A DNA stretch of 64,000 nt from Arcanobacterium canis (lineage in GTDB: Bacteria > Actinomycetota > Actinomycetes > Actinomycetales > Actinomycetaceae). Shown here in pieces: positions 1 through 9,088 of the stretch (position 1 is its first letter; every line of letters begins with the position of its first letter). A model generated the notes under the pieces. The model was not told the origin of the DNA. It did not search any database and worked only from the letters and a program-made list of their open reading frames with translations. Position numbers and translations under genes: made by a program. The stretch is from the NCBI RefSeq assembly GCF_029625435.1, contig NZ_CP121208.1:806001-870000 (forward strand). Direction: 5' to 3'.

Positions 1-4
1 GTGA

Positions 5-1024
5 ATGATGGCGGATCGCAAATCGATTGTTCTCAAGGCAATTGTCGAAGACTACGTAGCCACTCGTGAACCTGTTGGCTCCAAAGCCGTGGTAGAACGC
101 CATAAATTGGGCGTGTCTCCAGCAACCGTGCGTAACGATATGGCCCAACTTGAGGAAGCAGGCTTAATCGTGCAACCGCACACGTCGGCAGGGCGCATTC
201 CAACGGACGCTGGATATCGCGCTTTCGTTAACTCCATTGCCAAGGTGAAGCCGCTGGGAAAAGCGCAGCGCGCAGCAATTAATGAGATGCTCACCGGAGC
301 AGTTGATCTTGATGATGTTCTCGAACGTACTGTTCGTCTGCTGGCACAATTCACGCATCAAGTAGCGGTGGTGCAATACCCATCACTGACACGAGTTTCG
401 TTGCGACATGTTGAGTTATTGTTTCTTGCTCCACGGGTGATCCTCGTGGTCATCATCACGGATGCGGGGCGAGTGGAACAGCGTACATTGACATCCGAAT
501 CTTTCCACACTGAGATTGAGCTGCGTCAGATTGCTCACGCGCTGAATGAAACCTGCGTGGGCGCCTCCGTCGAGAATCTCAACTTCAGTGGGCTCGCTGC
601 ACAGGAATTGCTTCCAGTTTCGCTTCGACCACTGGCAGCATTGGTCACCGAAACGATCGATGCGACATTGCGCACCGACGTCGAAGAGCGTGTTTTGGTA
701 GCTGGCACGGGTAATCTTACCCGCTACGGTATTGACCCAGCAGAAATCGCTCCCGTTCTTGACAAACTTGAAGAACAAGTGGTTCTTCTTCGCCTGCTGG
801 CGCATCAAGTCGGCGGGCTTGGCGTGCGCATCGGCGAAGAAAACGGTGAAGATCTTGGAGAGACATCTGTTGTCTCTACTGATTATTCGGGAGGACACGC
901 TGGGGCAGTTGCACGTCTCGGTGTAGTTGGCCCAACTCGAATGGACTATCCGGGCGCAATGAGCTCGGTTTATGCGGTTGCCCAGTACCTGTCCGATATC
1001 CTGGGGCAATCTGGCGAGGACTAA
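5..1024 (+). CDS. hrcA: Heat-inducible transcription repressor HrcA
   Basis: HrcA represses class I heat-shock genes by binding the CIRCE operator, and GroEL keeps it active. The protein is 339 residues, normal for the family. It opens with a winged helix-turn-helix (about residues 5-75, with the HrcA signature around GVSPATVRNDMAQLEEAGLI and the HTSAGRIPTDAGYR stretch), followed by the HrcA-specific effector region to the C-terminus. Two adjacent ATG codons (5 and 8) are possible starts; the upstream region is outside the window, so no CIRCE or ribosome binding site can be judged. It sits 12 bp ahead of dnaJ, the usual actinobacterial hrcA-dnaJ pair. Confidence 0.96.
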   Translation: MMADRKSIVLKAIVEDYVATREPVGSKAVVERHKLGVSPATVRNDMAQLEEAGLIVQPHTSAGRIPTDAGYRAFVNSIAKVKPLGKAQRAAINEMLTGAVDLDDVLERTVRLLAQFTHQVAVVQYPSLTRVSLRHVELLFLAPRVILVVIITDAGRVEQRTLTSESFHTEIELRQIAHALNETCVGASVENLNFSGLAAQELLPVSLRPLAALVTETIDATLRTDVEERVLVAGTGNLTRYGIDPAEIAPVLDKLEEQVVLLRLLAHQVGGLGVRIGEENGEDLGETSVVSTDYSGGHAGAVARLGVVGPTRMDYPGAMSSVYAVAQYLSDILGQSGED

Positions 1025-1036
1025 AGGAAGGAACAC

Positions 1037-2161
1037 GTGGCAGATTATTACGAGGTTCTCGGTGTTTCGCGCGACGCGAGCCCGGAGGAAATCAAGAAGG
1101 CATACCGCAAGCTTGCTCGCAAGTTGCACCCCGACGTCGCCGGGCCTGAGGGAGCAGACCAGTTCAAGGAAGTGACCGAGGCTTACGACGTTTTGGGTAA
1201 CGAGGAGAAGCGCAAGATGTACGACATGGGCGGAGCAGATGCGCTACGCTCAGGCGGCGGTTTCCCTTCAGATGGCGGATTCGGTTTTGAAGATATTTTC
1301 AATTCGTTCTTTGCAGGACCGATGGGCGCGAGCCGTGGGCCGGCTTCACGAGCTCGCAAGGGTGGTGACACCCTCGTCGACCTCGAAATTACCTTGCAGG
1401 ACGTCGTGTTCGGCGCCGATCATCAATTCACCTACGATGCGATGATTGAGTGTCATACATGCCACGGGACGATGAGCGAGCCAGGTTTTGATCCCGAAAC
1501 ATGTTCGCAGTGTGGAGGCAGCGGCTCAATTCAAAAGGTCACCCAATCCTTCCTAGGGCAGATGGTTACCCAAGCGGCTTGCCCAACCTGCCGCGGATAC
1601 GGAACGGTGATCACGCATCCATGCCATGAATGTGCCGGAGAGGGACGTGTCTCGGCCTCGCGCACCACCACCGTTAAAATCCCAGCTGGAGTGGATAACG
1701 GGATGCAGATTCGAATTGCTGGCATGGGCGACGCCGGTGTTGGTGGTGGGCCTGCAGGAGATCTTTTTGCTCAGGTGCGCGTTGCTCCTCATGCGCTCTT
1801 CGAACGACGCGGTGACGATCTACTGACCACGATTGACATTCCCATGACCTCAGCGGCCCTCGGCACTGATGTAACGATTGAGACGTTTGACGGTGACAAA
1901 TCGATCACGATTGAGCCGGGGACCCAAGCAGGAAAAGTTATTTCATTGGCAGAGCTCGGCGTGGGACGTTTGCGCCGACGCGGTCGTGGGCGCTTGCTGA
2001 TCACTGTTTCGGTGACGACGCCGACGCACCTCGACGAGGAACAACGCCAGCTTTTGACCACACTCGCCGAGTTGCGCGGTGAGGAGCGGACGAAGGTCGA
2101 TGGTGGCACCGAGAATTCAACGGTATTCTCACGCCTTAAGGATAAGTTCGGAGGAAAGTGA
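1037..2161 (+). CDS. dnaJ: Chaperone protein DnaJ (DnaJ2, HrcA-linked)
   Basis: This is the Hsp40 co-chaperone that stimulates DnaK ATPase and delivers substrates. The J domain is at residues 1-70 with the HPD triad in KLHPDVAG. A Gly/Phe-rich linker follows (about 75-110), then four CxxCxGxG-type zinc repeats ([32 protein letters not shown]) near residues 138-200, and the C-terminal substrate-binding domains. The start is GTG, preceded by AAGGAAGG at a good distance. Linkage to hrcA rather than dnaK-grpE marks it as the DnaJ2-type copy of actinobacteria. The first zinc repeat ends GTM instead of GxG, a mild deviation. Confidence 0.96.
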   Translation: MADYYEVLGVSRDASPEEIKKAYRKLARKLHPDVAGPEGADQFKEVTEAYDVLGNEEKRKMYDMGGADALRSGGGFPSDGGFGFEDIFNSFFAGPMGASRGPASRARKGGDTLVDLEITLQDVVFGADHQFTYDAMIECHTCHGTMSEPGFDPETCSQCGGSGSIQKVTQSFLGQMVTQAACPTCRGYGTVITHPCHECAGEGRVSASRTTTVKIPAGVDNGMQIRIAGMGDAGVGGGPAGDLFAQVRVAPHALFERRGDDLLTTIDIPMTSAALGTDVTIETFDGDKSITIEPGTQAGKVISLAELGVGRLRRRGRGRLLITVSVTTPTHLDEEQRQLLTTLAELRGEERTKVDGGTENSTVFSRLKDKFGGK

Positions 2162-2931
2162 TGACTCGGCCCGTTTACGTTGACCCTTCACTCGTGACAC
2201 TTGGGCGCGGCACAATGCTTTCATTGGAAGGCGAAGAGGCCCGACACGCGGTGACGGTTCGGCGTACGCATCCTGGCGAAGAGCTTGACATCGTCTCAGG
2301 GCGTGGTCTGCGCGTGCGAGTCGAGGTGACCGCTGTGTCGAAGACATCGCTGACGGGCAAAGTCATTGAGACGTTCGAAGAGGCACCTTCACACCCGCAG
2401 ATTGTGTTAGTGCAGGCTCTTGCCAAAGGCGGACGGGACGAGCAAGCTGTTGAGACCGCCACGGAGTTCGGAGTTGATCATGTGATTCCGTGGGCATCAG
2501 ATCGTGCAATCGTTTCCTGGTCGAATCCAGGAAAGGCCAAAAAAGGCAGTGCCAAATGGCAGGCAGTCGCAATGGCGGCTGCGAAACAATCACGCCGTTC
2601 CTGGGTACCCACGGTCGGTGCTCCTGTATCAACTAAAGAACTTGCTGAGTGGATACGCACTGAAAAATCGACAGGTGGACGTATCTTCATTTGTCACGAG
2701 TCGGCCACGGACACGCTCATATCAAAACTTTCTGACGGTACGTCGCTGGCAGGCGACGGCTCACCACGGATGACGGTCGTCGTCGGCCCTGAAGGCGGAA
2801 TCAGCGACTTAGAGACCACTCTCCTTGCCGACGCAGGTGGGGAAGTAGTTCTGCTCGGCGAACACGTCCTTCGTTCAGCGACTGCGGGCCCGTGGGCAAT
2901 TGCCGTATTACGCGCACGAGGAGGTAAATAA
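2161..2931 (+). CDS. rsmE: 16S rRNA (uracil(1498)-N3)-methyltransferase RsmE
   Basis: RsmE methylates N3 of U1498 in 16S rRNA in the assembled 30S subunit. The 256-residue protein has the N-terminal PUA-like domain (about 1-75, including EGEEARHAVTVRR) and a SPOUT methyltransferase domain. The SAM-binding knot shows as VVVGPEGGISDLE and LGEHVLRSATAGPWAI near the C-terminus. The ATG at 2161 overlaps the dnaJ stop (TGATG) and is preceded by GGAGGAAAG, so it is preferred over the in-frame GTG at 2158. Translation is probably coupled to dnaJ. Confidence 0.95.
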   Translation: MTRPVYVDPSLVTLGRGTMLSLEGEEARHAVTVRRTHPGEELDIVSGRGLRVRVEVTAVSKTSLTGKVIETFEEAPSHPQIVLVQALAKGGRDEQAVETATEFGVDHVIPWASDRAIVSWSNPGKAKKGSAKWQAVAMAAAKQSRRSWVPTVGAPVSTKELAEWIRTEKSTGGRIFICHESATDTLISKLSDGTSLAGDGSPRMTVVVGPEGGISDLETTLLADAGGEVVLLGEHVLRSATAGPWAIAVLRARGGK

Positions 2932-3887
2932 TGGAGACTTTGAACCTGGTTGTACCGCCGTCCGTGCCAATGATCAATCTCCTTGGGCACGATGACGCCG
3001 TGTTGCGGACTCTTGAAAACGGACTCTCACCGGTGACATTCCACGTGCGCGGACATAAGATCACAATGAACGGCCCGGGTGAAGATGTCAGTCTTGCTGG
3101 GCGTTTGATGAGGGAACTCATTGCCGTGGTGGTCTCGGGCGAACATTTGACGACCGACGCGGTTGAACGTGCCATTTCGATCACGAAATCGGGGCTGGCA
3201 CGGCCGACAGCACTGATGAGCGCCGATATTGTCACCGCTCATGGAAAAACGATTCGCCCAAAGACCCTTGGGCAGAAAGCCTATCTTGAGGCGATTGACG
3301 CACACGCCATTACTTTTGGCATTGGGCCGGCCGGCACTGGAAAAACGTACCTGGCTGTTGCCAAGGCGGTCGTGGCACTGATGAATAAAGACGTGAAACG
3401 AATTGTGCTGTCACGCCCGGTGGTTGAAGCGGGAGAATCGCTGGGATATTTACCCGGAAGCCTTAATGACAAGATCGATCCGTACATGCGGCCGCTCTAT
3501 GATGCGCTTTACGGCATGCTCGATCCAGAAGCAATCGTGAAACTTCTTGCAGCGGGGACTATCGAAATTGCCCCACTGGCGTACATGCGTGGCAGAACTT
3601 TGACGGACGCATTCGTGATCTTGGACGAAGCTCAGAACACGACACCCGAGCAGATGAAAATGTTCCTGACTCGATTGGGCTTTGGCTCCACGATGGTCAT
3701 TACTGGCGATTTGACGCAGGTAGACCTCCCTCGTAAAGCGACGTCGGGGCTTGTGCTTGCCCGACGGGTTTTGGCAGGAGTGGATAACGTAGCATTCTCA
3801 GATTTTGGTTCGGCGGACGTCGTCCGTAACCGGATCGTTGCCGATATTATTGACGCCTACACACGTTATGAAGAGGATGATTCATGA
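2931..3887 (+). CDS. PhoH-like ATPase (YbeZ type)
   Basis: This is a PhoH-family P-loop ATPase, 318 residues. An N-terminal KH-like region (about 1-95) precedes the PhoH ATPase core, with Walker A GPAGTGKTYL (about residues 128-137) and Walker B VILDEAQN (about 225). YbeZ-type members act with YbeY in ribosome maturation, and ybeY follows immediately here with a 4-bp overlap. The start ATG overlaps the rsmE stop (TAATG) with GAGG upstream. The exact biochemical role of the family is not settled; partnership with YbeY is inferred from gene order. Confidence 0.92.
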   Translation: METLNLVVPPSVPMINLLGHDDAVLRTLENGLSPVTFHVRGHKITMNGPGEDVSLAGRLMRELIAVVVSGEHLTTDAVERAISITKSGLARPTALMSADIVTAHGKTIRPKTLGQKAYLEAIDAHAITFGIGPAGTGKTYLAVAKAVVALMNKDVKRIVLSRPVVEAGESLGYLPGSLNDKIDPYMRPLYDALYGMLDPEAIVKLLAAGTIEIAPLAYMRGRTLTDAFVILDEAQNTTPEQMKMFLTRLGFGSTMVITGDLTQVDLPRKATSGLVLARRVLAGVDNVAFSDFGSADVVRNRIVADIIDAYTRYEEDDS

Positions 3888-4390
3888 TCGAAGTGAACGA
3901 CGAATCGGGTTATACCCCGGCCCCAGATTTGGCAGAGATTGGTGCTCTTGCCACTTTCGTGCTCAACGAGATGCGTGTGCATCCACAAGCTGATCTCAAT
4001 GTCATTATGATCGACGATGAAGCGATGTCAACCCTGCACAAGAAGTGGATGGATCTTGACGGGCCAACGGATGTGATGTCTTTTCCGATGGATGAGCTTC
4101 GCCCAGTGCCGCTTGGAGAAGAACCTAAGCCAGGAATGCTTGGAGATATTGTGGTCTCGCCATCGGTCGCCGCTGCTCAAGCCCTCAAAGGCGGTCACGC
4201 GACTCAAGAGGAGATCTTGCTTCTCGTGACGCATGGGATCTTGCATTTGCTGGGATATGACCACGCTGAGCCCGAAGAGAAGAAAGAAATGTTCACTCTT
4301 CAGCGCACGCTGTTATTGACATTCCTTGCCTCACGTCGCGACGATTTCCAGGACGGCGATATTGATCTCATCGCGCCGCCAGTAGAGTGA
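3884..4390 (+). CDS. ybeY: Endoribonuclease YbeY
   Basis: YbeY is a zinc-dependent single-strand endoribonuclease involved in 16S rRNA 3' end maturation and late 70S quality control. The family zinc motif HxxxHxxGYDH is present as THGILHLLGYDH near residues 124-135, and the TDVMSFPMDE motif lies near residue 65. Length (168) is typical. The ATG overlaps the end of the PhoH-like gene (ATGA) and the downstream membrane-protein gene starts at its stop, so these genes form one operon. Confidence 0.95.
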   Translation: MIEVNDESGYTPAPDLAEIGALATFVLNEMRVHPQADLNVIMIDDEAMSTLHKKWMDLDGPTDVMSFPMDELRPVPLGEEPKPGMLGDIVVSPSVAAAQALKGGHATQEEILLLVTHGILHLLGYDHAEPEEKKEMFTLQRTLLLTFLASRRDDFQDGDIDLIAPPVE

Positions 4391-4395
4391 TCAAT

Positions 4396-5634
4396 ATGAG
4401 TATCGAGTTTTCACTCTATGTTCTATTGGCGCTGGTTGCCCTTGCCTCATCTGTGTACACCATGCTCGTAGGAGCTGCGCTGACCCGTATTTCGCGCTCA
4501 CAAGCCGCCCACGCTCAAAGTGAAGGGGCAAAATATATCCTGCGCATTGTTGAACAACGCCCTGCTGCGGTGTCGGCAGTCAATCTCATCTATGGCGTTC
4601 AAGTGGGAGTTTTTGCTGTTGCTTTAACTTTGGCTGTCCAATCTCTGACCTATACATATTGGGTCACTGCTGCGATTTGTGTGGGAAGTATTGTGGTGTT
4701 CTTCCCCCTTTTGCGTGTTCTTGTTCCATCCTCAATTGGACACCAACATCCGGTGGCGATTATTGCAGCCACTGAGCGTTTTTTGGCTATCGTGACATGG
4801 TTTACGGCGAAGTTTGTGCGCGAGCGTAAGCCTATTGATGAGATTGAACGCGAAGCATATGAAGAGAGCCAACGTACCGCGATGGTCGAACGCATGGCCG
4901 AATCGAAAGCAGTGGATGACGACGAGCGCTCTCTCCTCGCTTCCGTCTTCAAGCTCTCGAGCACGCGCGTTCGTGAAGTGATGGTGCCTCGTCCGGATAT
5001 GATCACCATCGACAGCGAAGAGACATTGGACAAAGCAGTGTCCCTCTTTGTCCGGTCCGGTTTTTCACGAGTGCCAGTGGCGGGGGAATCGGTCGATGAC
5101 CTTTTGGGAATTTTGTACCTCAAAGATGCCATCATGCGTATGCACGACGGCGAAATCGATCATGTATCGGTCACCGACGTCATGCGAACTCCTGTGTTCG
5201 TCCCCGAAACAATGATGGCGGACGATCTTCTCCACCAGATGCAATCTGATTCGAACCACATTGCACTCGTCGCAGATGAATACGGCGGAATTGCTGGCTT
5301 GGTCACGATTGAAGATCTCCTAGAAGAACTCGTCGGCGAAATGAACGATGAACACGATCGTGCTTTGCCAGAGCTTGAGCAGCTCAGCGAGGGAATATAT
5401 CGTCTGCCTGCGCGTATGCCCATTACAGAGGTGGGTGAACTCTTCGGCCTCGAACTTATTGACGACGACGTCGATACAATTGGTGGTCTTCTCACGAAGG
5501 CACTTGGGCGGGTACCGATCTGGGGAAGTACAGTAGACGTTCAAGGGCTCCATCTGAAGGCAGATGGCTTCGAAGGCAGACGCAATCGACTTGCATGGGT
5601 GCGTGCGAACATAACGGAGGAAGAAAATGACTGA
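4396..5634 (+). CDS. CNNM/CorC-type membrane protein with CBS pair (hemolysin family)
   Basis: The protein has an N-terminal membrane region (about 1-130, several hydrophobic helices, DUF21/CNNM-like), a CBS-domain pair (about 195-315, including VMVPRPDMITID and LVADEYGGIAGLVTIEDLLEELVGE), and a C-terminal CorC_HlyC domain with DVDTIGGLL. Members are linked to magnesium or cobalt efflux; the older name hemolysin is historical. The start is ambiguous: ATG 4396, or GTG 4387 overlapping the ybeY stop. Neither has a strong ribosome binding site, so translational coupling is likely. The position between ybeY and era is conserved in actinobacteria. Confidence 0.93.
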   Translation: MSIEFSLYVLLALVALASSVYTMLVGAALTRISRSQAAHAQSEGAKYILRIVEQRPAAVSAVNLIYGVQVGVFAVALTLAVQSLTYTYWVTAAICVGSIVVFFPLLRVLVPSSIGHQHPVAIIAATERFLAIVTWFTAKFVRERKPIDEIEREAYEESQRTAMVERMAESKAVDDDERSLLASVFKLSSTRVREVMVPRPDMITIDSEETLDKAVSLFVRSGFSRVPVAGESVDDLLGILYLKDAIMRMHDGEIDHVSVTDVMRTPVFVPETMMADDLLHQMQSDSNHIALVADEYGGIAGLVTIEDLLEELVGEMNDEHDRALPELEQLSEGIYRLPARMPITEVGELFGLELIDDDVDTIGGLLTKALGRVPIWGSTVDVQGLHLKADGFEGRRNRLAWVRANITEEEND

Positions 5635-6535
5635 AGACTTTCGCGCAGGATTCGTCGCAATTGTTGGACGGCCGAATGCCGGCAAGTCTACACTCACCAA
5701 TGCCATGGTCGGAGAGAAGATTGTCATCACGGCAAATCAACCCGAAACAACTCGACGTGCGGTCCGTGGAATTGTCCAGTGTCCAAGTGGACAACTGATT
5801 CTCGTTGATACACCTGGCCTTCACCGACCACGAACCCTTCTGGGAGAGCGCCTGAATGATATGGTTCGTGATTCTCTCGAAGACGTGGATGCCGTCGTGA
5901 TGTGCCTTCCTGCGGATGAAAAGGTTGGCCCAGGAGATAAATATCTCCTTGGCGTCGTTGCTCATGCACAAGCGCCGATTTTCGCGGTGATCACCAAGGT
6001 TGACAAAGTGAGCAAGGATGTACTGGCTGCCAAGATCATCGAGATCTCACAACTGGGCGACTTCGAGGAGATCGTTCCTGTCAGCGCGGTCAAGAATGAC
6101 CAAGTTGAGCTTCTGTCATCCCTGATTCTTGAGCGGATGCCAGTTTCTCCGCCGCTCTATCCCACTGATTCGGTCACTGATGCCTCCGATGAAGAGCGCA
6201 TTGCGGATTTGATTCGCGAAGCGTCTCTCGAGGGCGTGCGCGACGAGCTGCCACACTCGATTGCTGTCATCATTGAGGAAATGGAAGAGAGGCCGGCACG
6301 CCGCGGAGATCACCGTCCGCCAATAGTGGACATTCATGCCTCAATTTTTGTCGAACGAGATTCGCAGAAGGGAATTGTCATTGGACGTGGGGGAAGCCGC
6401 CTGCGCTCAGTAGGTTCTGCTGCTCGTGCTGAAATTGAGCAGCTGTTGGGACGTCAGGTTTTCCTCTCTTTGCGTGTCAAAGTGGCGCGTGATTGGCAGC
6501 GTGACCCCAAACAACTGGGCAAGCTCGGTTTTTAG
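5627..6535 (+). CDS. era: GTPase Era
   Basis: Era is a small-subunit assembly GTPase that binds the 3' end of 16S rRNA. G1 is GRPNAGKST (about residues 14-22), G3 is DTPGLH, and G4 is TKVD. A C-terminal KH domain shows as GIVIGRGGSRLRSVG (about 242-256). The 302-residue length is typical. The ATG overlaps the previous stop by 8 bp and has GGAGGAAG just upstream. It closes the coupled hrcA-era run; recO begins 41 bp later with its own promoter. Confidence 0.97.
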   Translation: MTEDFRAGFVAIVGRPNAGKSTLTNAMVGEKIVITANQPETTRRAVRGIVQCPSGQLILVDTPGLHRPRTLLGERLNDMVRDSLEDVDAVVMCLPADEKVGPGDKYLLGVVAHAQAPIFAVITKVDKVSKDVLAAKIIEISQLGDFEEIVPVSAVKNDQVELLSSLILERMPVSPPLYPTDSVTDASDEERIADLIREASLEGVRDELPHSIAVIIEEMEERPARRGDHRPPIVDIHASIFVERDSQKGIVIGRGGSRLRSVGSAARAEIEQLLGRQVFLSLRVKVARDWQRDPKQLGKLGF

Positions 6536-6561
6536 GGGGCTTTCGGAGCACCTAACTGCGG

Positions 6562-6577
6562 TGACATAATAGTTCGG
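6562..6577 (+). promoter_or_regulatory. Extended -10 promoter for leaderless recO mRNA
   Basis: The sequence TGACATAAT (extended -10, TGN plus CATAAT at 6565-6570) ends 6 nt before the GTG start of recO at 6577. No Shine-Dalgarno sequence lies in between. Transcription would start at or within a base of the GTG, giving a leaderless mRNA, which is common in actinobacteria. This is a prediction from spacing and motif. Confidence 0.6.
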
Positions 6578-7305
6578 TGAAAACTTACCGTGTCCATGCG
6601 ATTGTGCTTCGCCACCAAGATTTAGGCGAAGCCGATCGCATCGTCACATTATTTACGCGTGAGCGAGGGATCACGCGTGCGGTCGCAAAAGGCGTTCGCC
6701 GCACAAAATCTCGATTTGGAGCGCGGCTTGAGCCGTTTTCCCTCGTCGATCTTCAACTCTACGAAGGGCGTAGCCTGGATGTTGTGACGCAGGCGGAATC
6801 TATTCGTCAGTTTGGTCGCCACATTGTCTCCTCCTATGCGGCGTATACATCAGCCTGTGCGATGGTGGAGCTCACCGAGAAACTTTTGCCTGCCGAAGGT
6901 GAGCCTGATGGTGAGTTGTTTCGACTTCTTCACGGTGCGCTAGCGGCTCTTGCTGAAGGTAGCCGAGCTGCAGATCTCTTGATGAATTCTTACATTGTCC
7001 GTGCGTTGGCTCATGCTGGGTGGGAACTGGCGATCTTTGAGTGTGCCAAGTGTGGGGTTGAAGGGCCACACGAAGCCTTCAACGTTTATGCTGGTGGAGC
7101 CGTATGTGACGATTGTCGGCCACCGGGATCTGCAACTCCCTCGGTGGAAACGTGGCAGTTATTGGCAGCACTGAGCGTCGGTGATTGGAAGATTGCGATA
7201 ACTGCGAGCCCTATGGCACGTCGATCAGTTGCGGGGTTAATTGCCGCGTATGCGCAATACCAGGTGGAACGGTCAGTTCGTTCACTGAAGTTGGCAAACG
7301 GGTAA
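6577..7305 (+). CDS. recO: DNA repair protein RecO
   Basis: RecO is a recombination mediator that loads RecA on SSB-coated DNA in the RecFOR pathway. The 242-residue protein has an N-terminal OB fold (YRVHAIVLRHQDLGEADRIVTLFTRERG...) and a C-terminal helical domain with a zinc-binding site, CAKC and CDDC (about residues 156-183). The start is GTG without a ribosome binding site and directly behind a -10 box. The era-recO-uppS order is conserved in actinobacteria. Confidence 0.95.
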   Translation: MKTYRVHAIVLRHQDLGEADRIVTLFTRERGITRAVAKGVRRTKSRFGARLEPFSLVDLQLYEGRSLDVVTQAESIRQFGRHIVSSYAAYTSACAMVELTEKLLPAEGEPDGELFRLLHGALAALAEGSRAADLLMNSYIVRALAHAGWELAIFECAKCGVEGPHEAFNVYAGGAVCDDCRPPGSATPSVETWQLLAALSVGDWKIAITASPMARRSVAGLIAAYAQYQVERSVRSLKLANG

Positions 7306-7315
7306 GCTGGTTTCA
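7303..7315 (+). promoter_or_regulatory. -10 box of leaderless uppS promoter
   Basis: TAAGCT at 7303-7308 fits TANNNT and overlaps the recO stop codon. It ends exactly 6 nt before the uppS ATG at 7315, with no Shine-Dalgarno sequence between. A weak -35 (TTCACT, 7281-7286) lies 16 bp upstream. Leaderless initiation is inferred. Confidence 0.5.
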
Positions 7316-8076
7316 TGATCAAACCACCTCCTCACCCCTCCGGGGCGACACCGCCGACAGTTAATGCTCCTGAGCATGTTGCCATCGTGATGGACGGCAA
7401 TGGGCGCTGGGCGAATGCTCGCGGTTTACCACGCACAGAAGGGCATCGCGCTGGGGAACTCTCGCTCATGGATACGATTGCTGGTTGCCTTGAAGCAGGC
7501 GTAAAGGTGCTCTCTGTTTATGCGTTTTCGACTGAGAATTGGAAGCGTTCGCCACGTGAAGTGGCGTTTTTAATGAACTATTCGCGTGATGTCATCCGCT
7601 CGCGCCGTAGTGAACTCAATGACTGGGGCGTGAAAGTGGTGTGGTCAGGTCGCGTGCCACGACTGTGGAAATCAGTGATCAGTGAACTTCAAGCCGCCGA
7701 AGAAGTGACCGCATCAAACTCAGCGATGGTACTTAACTTCTGCTGTAACTACGGCGGTCGCGCTGAGATCGCCGACGCCGCAGCGCGGCTAGCTGCGGAC
7801 GTTGAAGCGGGGGCGGTGCGAGTGAAAGACATTGATCCCAATGTCCTGAGTAGGTATATGTATCAGCCTGATCTGCCCGACGTTGATCTGTTTATTCGCA
7901 GTGGTGGTGAACAACGAACGTCGAACTTCATGCTCTGGCAGTCCCCGTATGCTGAATTCATGTTCGTTCCCGAACCCTGGCCCGAGTTTGACCGGCGGGT
8001 ATTGTGGCGTTGTATTGAGCAGTTTGCTGGACGTGAGCGACGTTTTGGCAGTGCGATGGATCAAGTTGTGCAGTAA
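7315..8076 (+). CDS. uppS: Isoprenyl (undecaprenyl/decaprenyl) diphosphate synthase
   Basis: This cis-prenyltransferase makes the C50/C55 lipid carrier used for peptidoglycan and other envelope polymers. The catalytic region HVAIVMDGNGRWANARGL (about residues 20-38) carries the essential Asp. GHRAG and the C-terminal LFIRSGGEQRTSNFMLWQ and E-F-x-F-x-P motifs are all present. Length (253) is normal. The gene follows recO by 9 bp but appears to have its own leaderless start. A 17-bp palindrome follows the stop. Confidence 0.96.
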   Translation: MIKPPPHPSGATPPTVNAPEHVAIVMDGNGRWANARGLPRTEGHRAGELSLMDTIAGCLEAGVKVLSVYAFSTENWKRSPREVAFLMNYSRDVIRSRRSELNDWGVKVVWSGRVPRLWKSVISELQAAEEVTASNSAMVLNFCCNYGGRAEIADAAARLAADVEAGAVRVKDIDPNVLSRYMYQPDLPDVDLFIRSGGEQRTSNFMLWQSPYAEFMFVPEPWPEFDRRVLWRCIEQFAGRERRFGSAMDQVVQ

Positions 8077-8080
8077 ATAC

Positions 8081-8125
8081 GAGTGCTGAGATAGGGGAGG
8101 GCTTACGGCCCCTATCTCAGCACTC
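8081..8125. terminator. Bidirectional terminator hairpin between uppS and the VIT gene
   Basis: The arms GAGTGCTGAGATAGGGG (8081-8097) and its perfect complement (8109-8125) form a 17-bp stem with an 11-nt loop. It lies between two convergent genes. No U-tract follows on either strand, so it is called from stem strength and position. Confidence 0.8.
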
Positions 8126-8129
8126 AATG

Positions 8130-8885
8130 CTAAGCCACTGGAGAGCCGACGAGATACCCGACTCCATAGGTCACCCACATTGCTGCGTTACCCCACAAGA
8201 TATTGCGGATAATCGCTGGCATAATCGGGGCATCGCCAAGTGACGCTGAGACTGCGCCAGTGATGGCAAGAGCGATCGACACAGCGATCACCGTCGTCGC
8301 CACGGAGAACGACGCAGGGGAGAGCAAAATTGCGGCCATGGGGATGATCGAACCGACGACGAACGCCAACATCGAGGCAAGAGCCGCGTGCCACGGGTTC
8401 GTCAGTTCATCAGCGGCGAGCCCGAATTCATAGTGGGCGTGAGCTTCATACGGATCGCGGGCAGAAAATTCGCGCGCGATGTTGGCTGCCATCGGCTTGG
8501 AGATTCCACGTCCAGCGATCATGCCAGCCAACTTACGCTGTGCCCCTGCTGGGTCGGAATCGATAAATACACGTTGGCGTGCGATCGCTGCGCGTTCAGA
8601 ATCACGCTGTGTCGATACTGAAACATACTCTCCTGCAGCCATCGATAACGCGCCAGCGCCAACGCCAGCGATCCCAGCAGCAAGTAGCGCATGGCCGCTC
8701 AGCGAAGCGCCCGAGACACCCGTAACCAACCCGGCGATCGAGACAATTCCGTCGTTTGCACCTAATACGCCAGCGCGGAGCCAATTAAGTTTTCCGCCGA
8801 TGGAACGCGGTTCGATGACCGGGAAATCGGTCTCGGACGTGGCGGGGATATCTTCCACGAAAAGTGGTTGATCGAGGACTGCCAT
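8130..8885 (-). CDS. VIT1/CCC1-family metal transporter
   Basis: This is a membrane protein of the VIT family (vacuolar iron/manganese transporter homologues; bacterial members export or store-load Fe2+ or Mn2+). NWLRAGVLGANDGIVSIAGLVTGV, with the conserved GxNDG, is followed by GAGALSMAAGEYVSV. A cytoplasmic helical segment and three more hydrophobic helices follow. I place the start at the ATG at 8885 (MAVLDQP) because AAAGGAG precedes it at the right distance; a further upstream ATG at 8936 has none. The protein is 251 residues. The metal specificity cannot be read from sequence alone. Confidence 0.9.
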   Translation of the reverse strand: MAVLDQPLFVEDIPATSETDFPVIEPRSIGGKLNWLRAGVLGANDGIVSIAGLVTGVSGASLSGHALLAAGIAGVGAGALSMAAGEYVSVSTQRDSERAAIARQRVFIDSDPAGAQRKLAGMIAGRGISKPMAANIAREFSARDPYEAHAHYEFGLAADELTNPWHAALASMLAFVVGSIIPMAAILLSPASFSVATTVIAVSIALAITGAVSASLGDAPIMPAIIRNILWGNAAMWVTYGVGYLVGSPVA

Positions 8886-8919
8886 AGGTATTCTCCTTTG
8901 TTCTGCCTCGAATGTACGT

Positions 8920-8940
8920 CTGATTGGTGAATCCAACCAG
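8920..8940. promoter_or_regulatory. Inverted repeat upstream of VIT-family gene
   Basis: CTGATTGG (8920-8927) and CCAACCAG (8933-8940) form an inverted repeat with 7 of 8 positions paired and a 5-nt spacer. It sits 35-55 bp upstream of the transporter start and just upstream of a candidate minus-strand -10 (TACATT, at 8911-8916). It could be a metalloregulator operator; it does not match a consensus I recognise. Confidence 0.4.
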
Positions 8941-9088
8941 CAAGGGAAGCCTTACGTTATTTTGAATAAATCAAGTTTCTTAGGATGTCCAAAGTTCACC
9001 GAAAAATCGCAACTAGCCTCGTAAAGTCGCAAGTGAAAACGGGGTGCGTTAGGCTGAGGGGACGAAAATTGCGTGGAAGAAGAGGCTA

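Noticed and set aside
416-1129. Long minus-strand open frame (237 codons) opposite hrcA
   Set aside because: It lies entirely opposite hrcA and dnaJ, which have clear family motifs, and shows no motif or ribosome binding site of its own.
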